64,000 nt of DNA, taken from assembly GCA_903813345.2 (NCBI GenBank), contig CAIIXF020000006.1, positions 26,047,936 through 26,111,935 on the forward strand. The letters are read 5' to 3'. This document shows positions 63,705-64,000 of this stretch, piece by piece (the stretch's first letter is position 1; each line of letters opens with the position of its first letter). The translations under genes and the position numbers were made by a program. Under the pieces are notes generated by a model. That model saw only the letters and a program-made list of their open reading frames with translations. It did no database searches and had not been told where the DNA came from. The stretch is from Owenia fusiformis. Lineage: Eukaryota; Annelida; Polychaeta; Sabellida; Oweniidae.

Positions 63705-63850
63705 CTAAATTAAAACATTTAACCAATTGATCAATACATGGAATAGCAGGTACAATCAGAATAGGAACACTAAAAACAAAAAGTCACAAGTTAATGAAAA
63801 GTAAACCCCAATATCCAAACCAATATTGTGTTCTCACAACAAAGAAGTAC

Positions 63851-64000
63851 AGCAGAGACAAATTGACAGAGCACACAGCCCTCCCTACTGTTCTACAACA
63901 ATTAAAGTACAAGTAATTCAAAACCACAAGCCATTGAAATCACAGCAGAGACAAACTGACAAAGCACACAGCCCTCCCTACTGTTCTTCAACAATTAAAG
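63851..64000. repeat. 92-bp tandem repeat, cut by window edge
   Basis: CAGCAGAGACAAATTGACAG starts at 63851 and, nearly identical, at 63943; the second unit runs into the edge, upstream of E1. Confidence 0.8.

Overview
The window is AT-rich nuclear DNA from an invertebrate animal. Evidence is spliced genes with GT/AG introns, TGEKP-linked C2H2 zinc-finger genes, MITE-like elements and many minisatellites. A lophotrochozoan (mollusc or brachiopod-like) is my best guess, from the many TACATGTA-type words and the kringle/FAMeT/AbfB/LamG mixture, but the sequence alone does not fix the taxon.

Minus strand: almost the whole window is the middle of one giant mosaic gene, open at both ends. I could place 46 exons from 63704 down to 1. 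Every junction has a usable splice site and every exon-to-exon phase is compatible, giving about 3,000 residues. Order from N to C: end of a LamG-like domain, LamG1, LamG2; unit 1 = FAMeT1, AbfB1, kringle 1, X1, Thr/Pro linker, kringles 2-4, linker, X2; unit 2 = FAMeT2, AbfB2, kringle 5, X3, linker, kringles 6-8, linker, X4; then three copies of a four-cysteine 'DWC' module; then FAMeT3 and AbfB3, cut by the window edge. The FAMeT-AbfB-Kr-X-Kr-Kr-Kr-X block is therefore a large in-gene duplication. The product is probably an extracellular, carbohydrate- or matrix-binding adhesive protein. The X domain (four copies, about 165 residues, core motif GDxIGIHY ... PNSRG) and the DWC module (about 45 residues) match no named family I can recall.

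Plus strand: the intron that splits X2 is about 30.8 kb (19083-49844). It holds three paralogous C2H2 zinc-finger genes in the opposite orientation (coding exons 26333-27781, 30540-32264, 47254-49110). A TATA/CCAAT/GC-box promoter near 20.25-20.45 kb may serve the first one. The rest of this intron is repeats: an array of GGCCATTTT modules, an hAT element with an exact 8-bp target duplication, a TIR element just after the second zinc-finger stop codon, three tandem 1.8-kb units with an inverted partial copy, and a 2.5-kb composite repeat with a fold-back element inside.

Elsewhere, introns of the large gene carry minisatellites. Two of them are flush with a 5' splice site and appear to have amplified splice-donor sequence. 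There is also a 2-kb inverted-repeat element and several short MITEs. I see no bacterial operon, CRISPR array, rRNA or intact tRNA.
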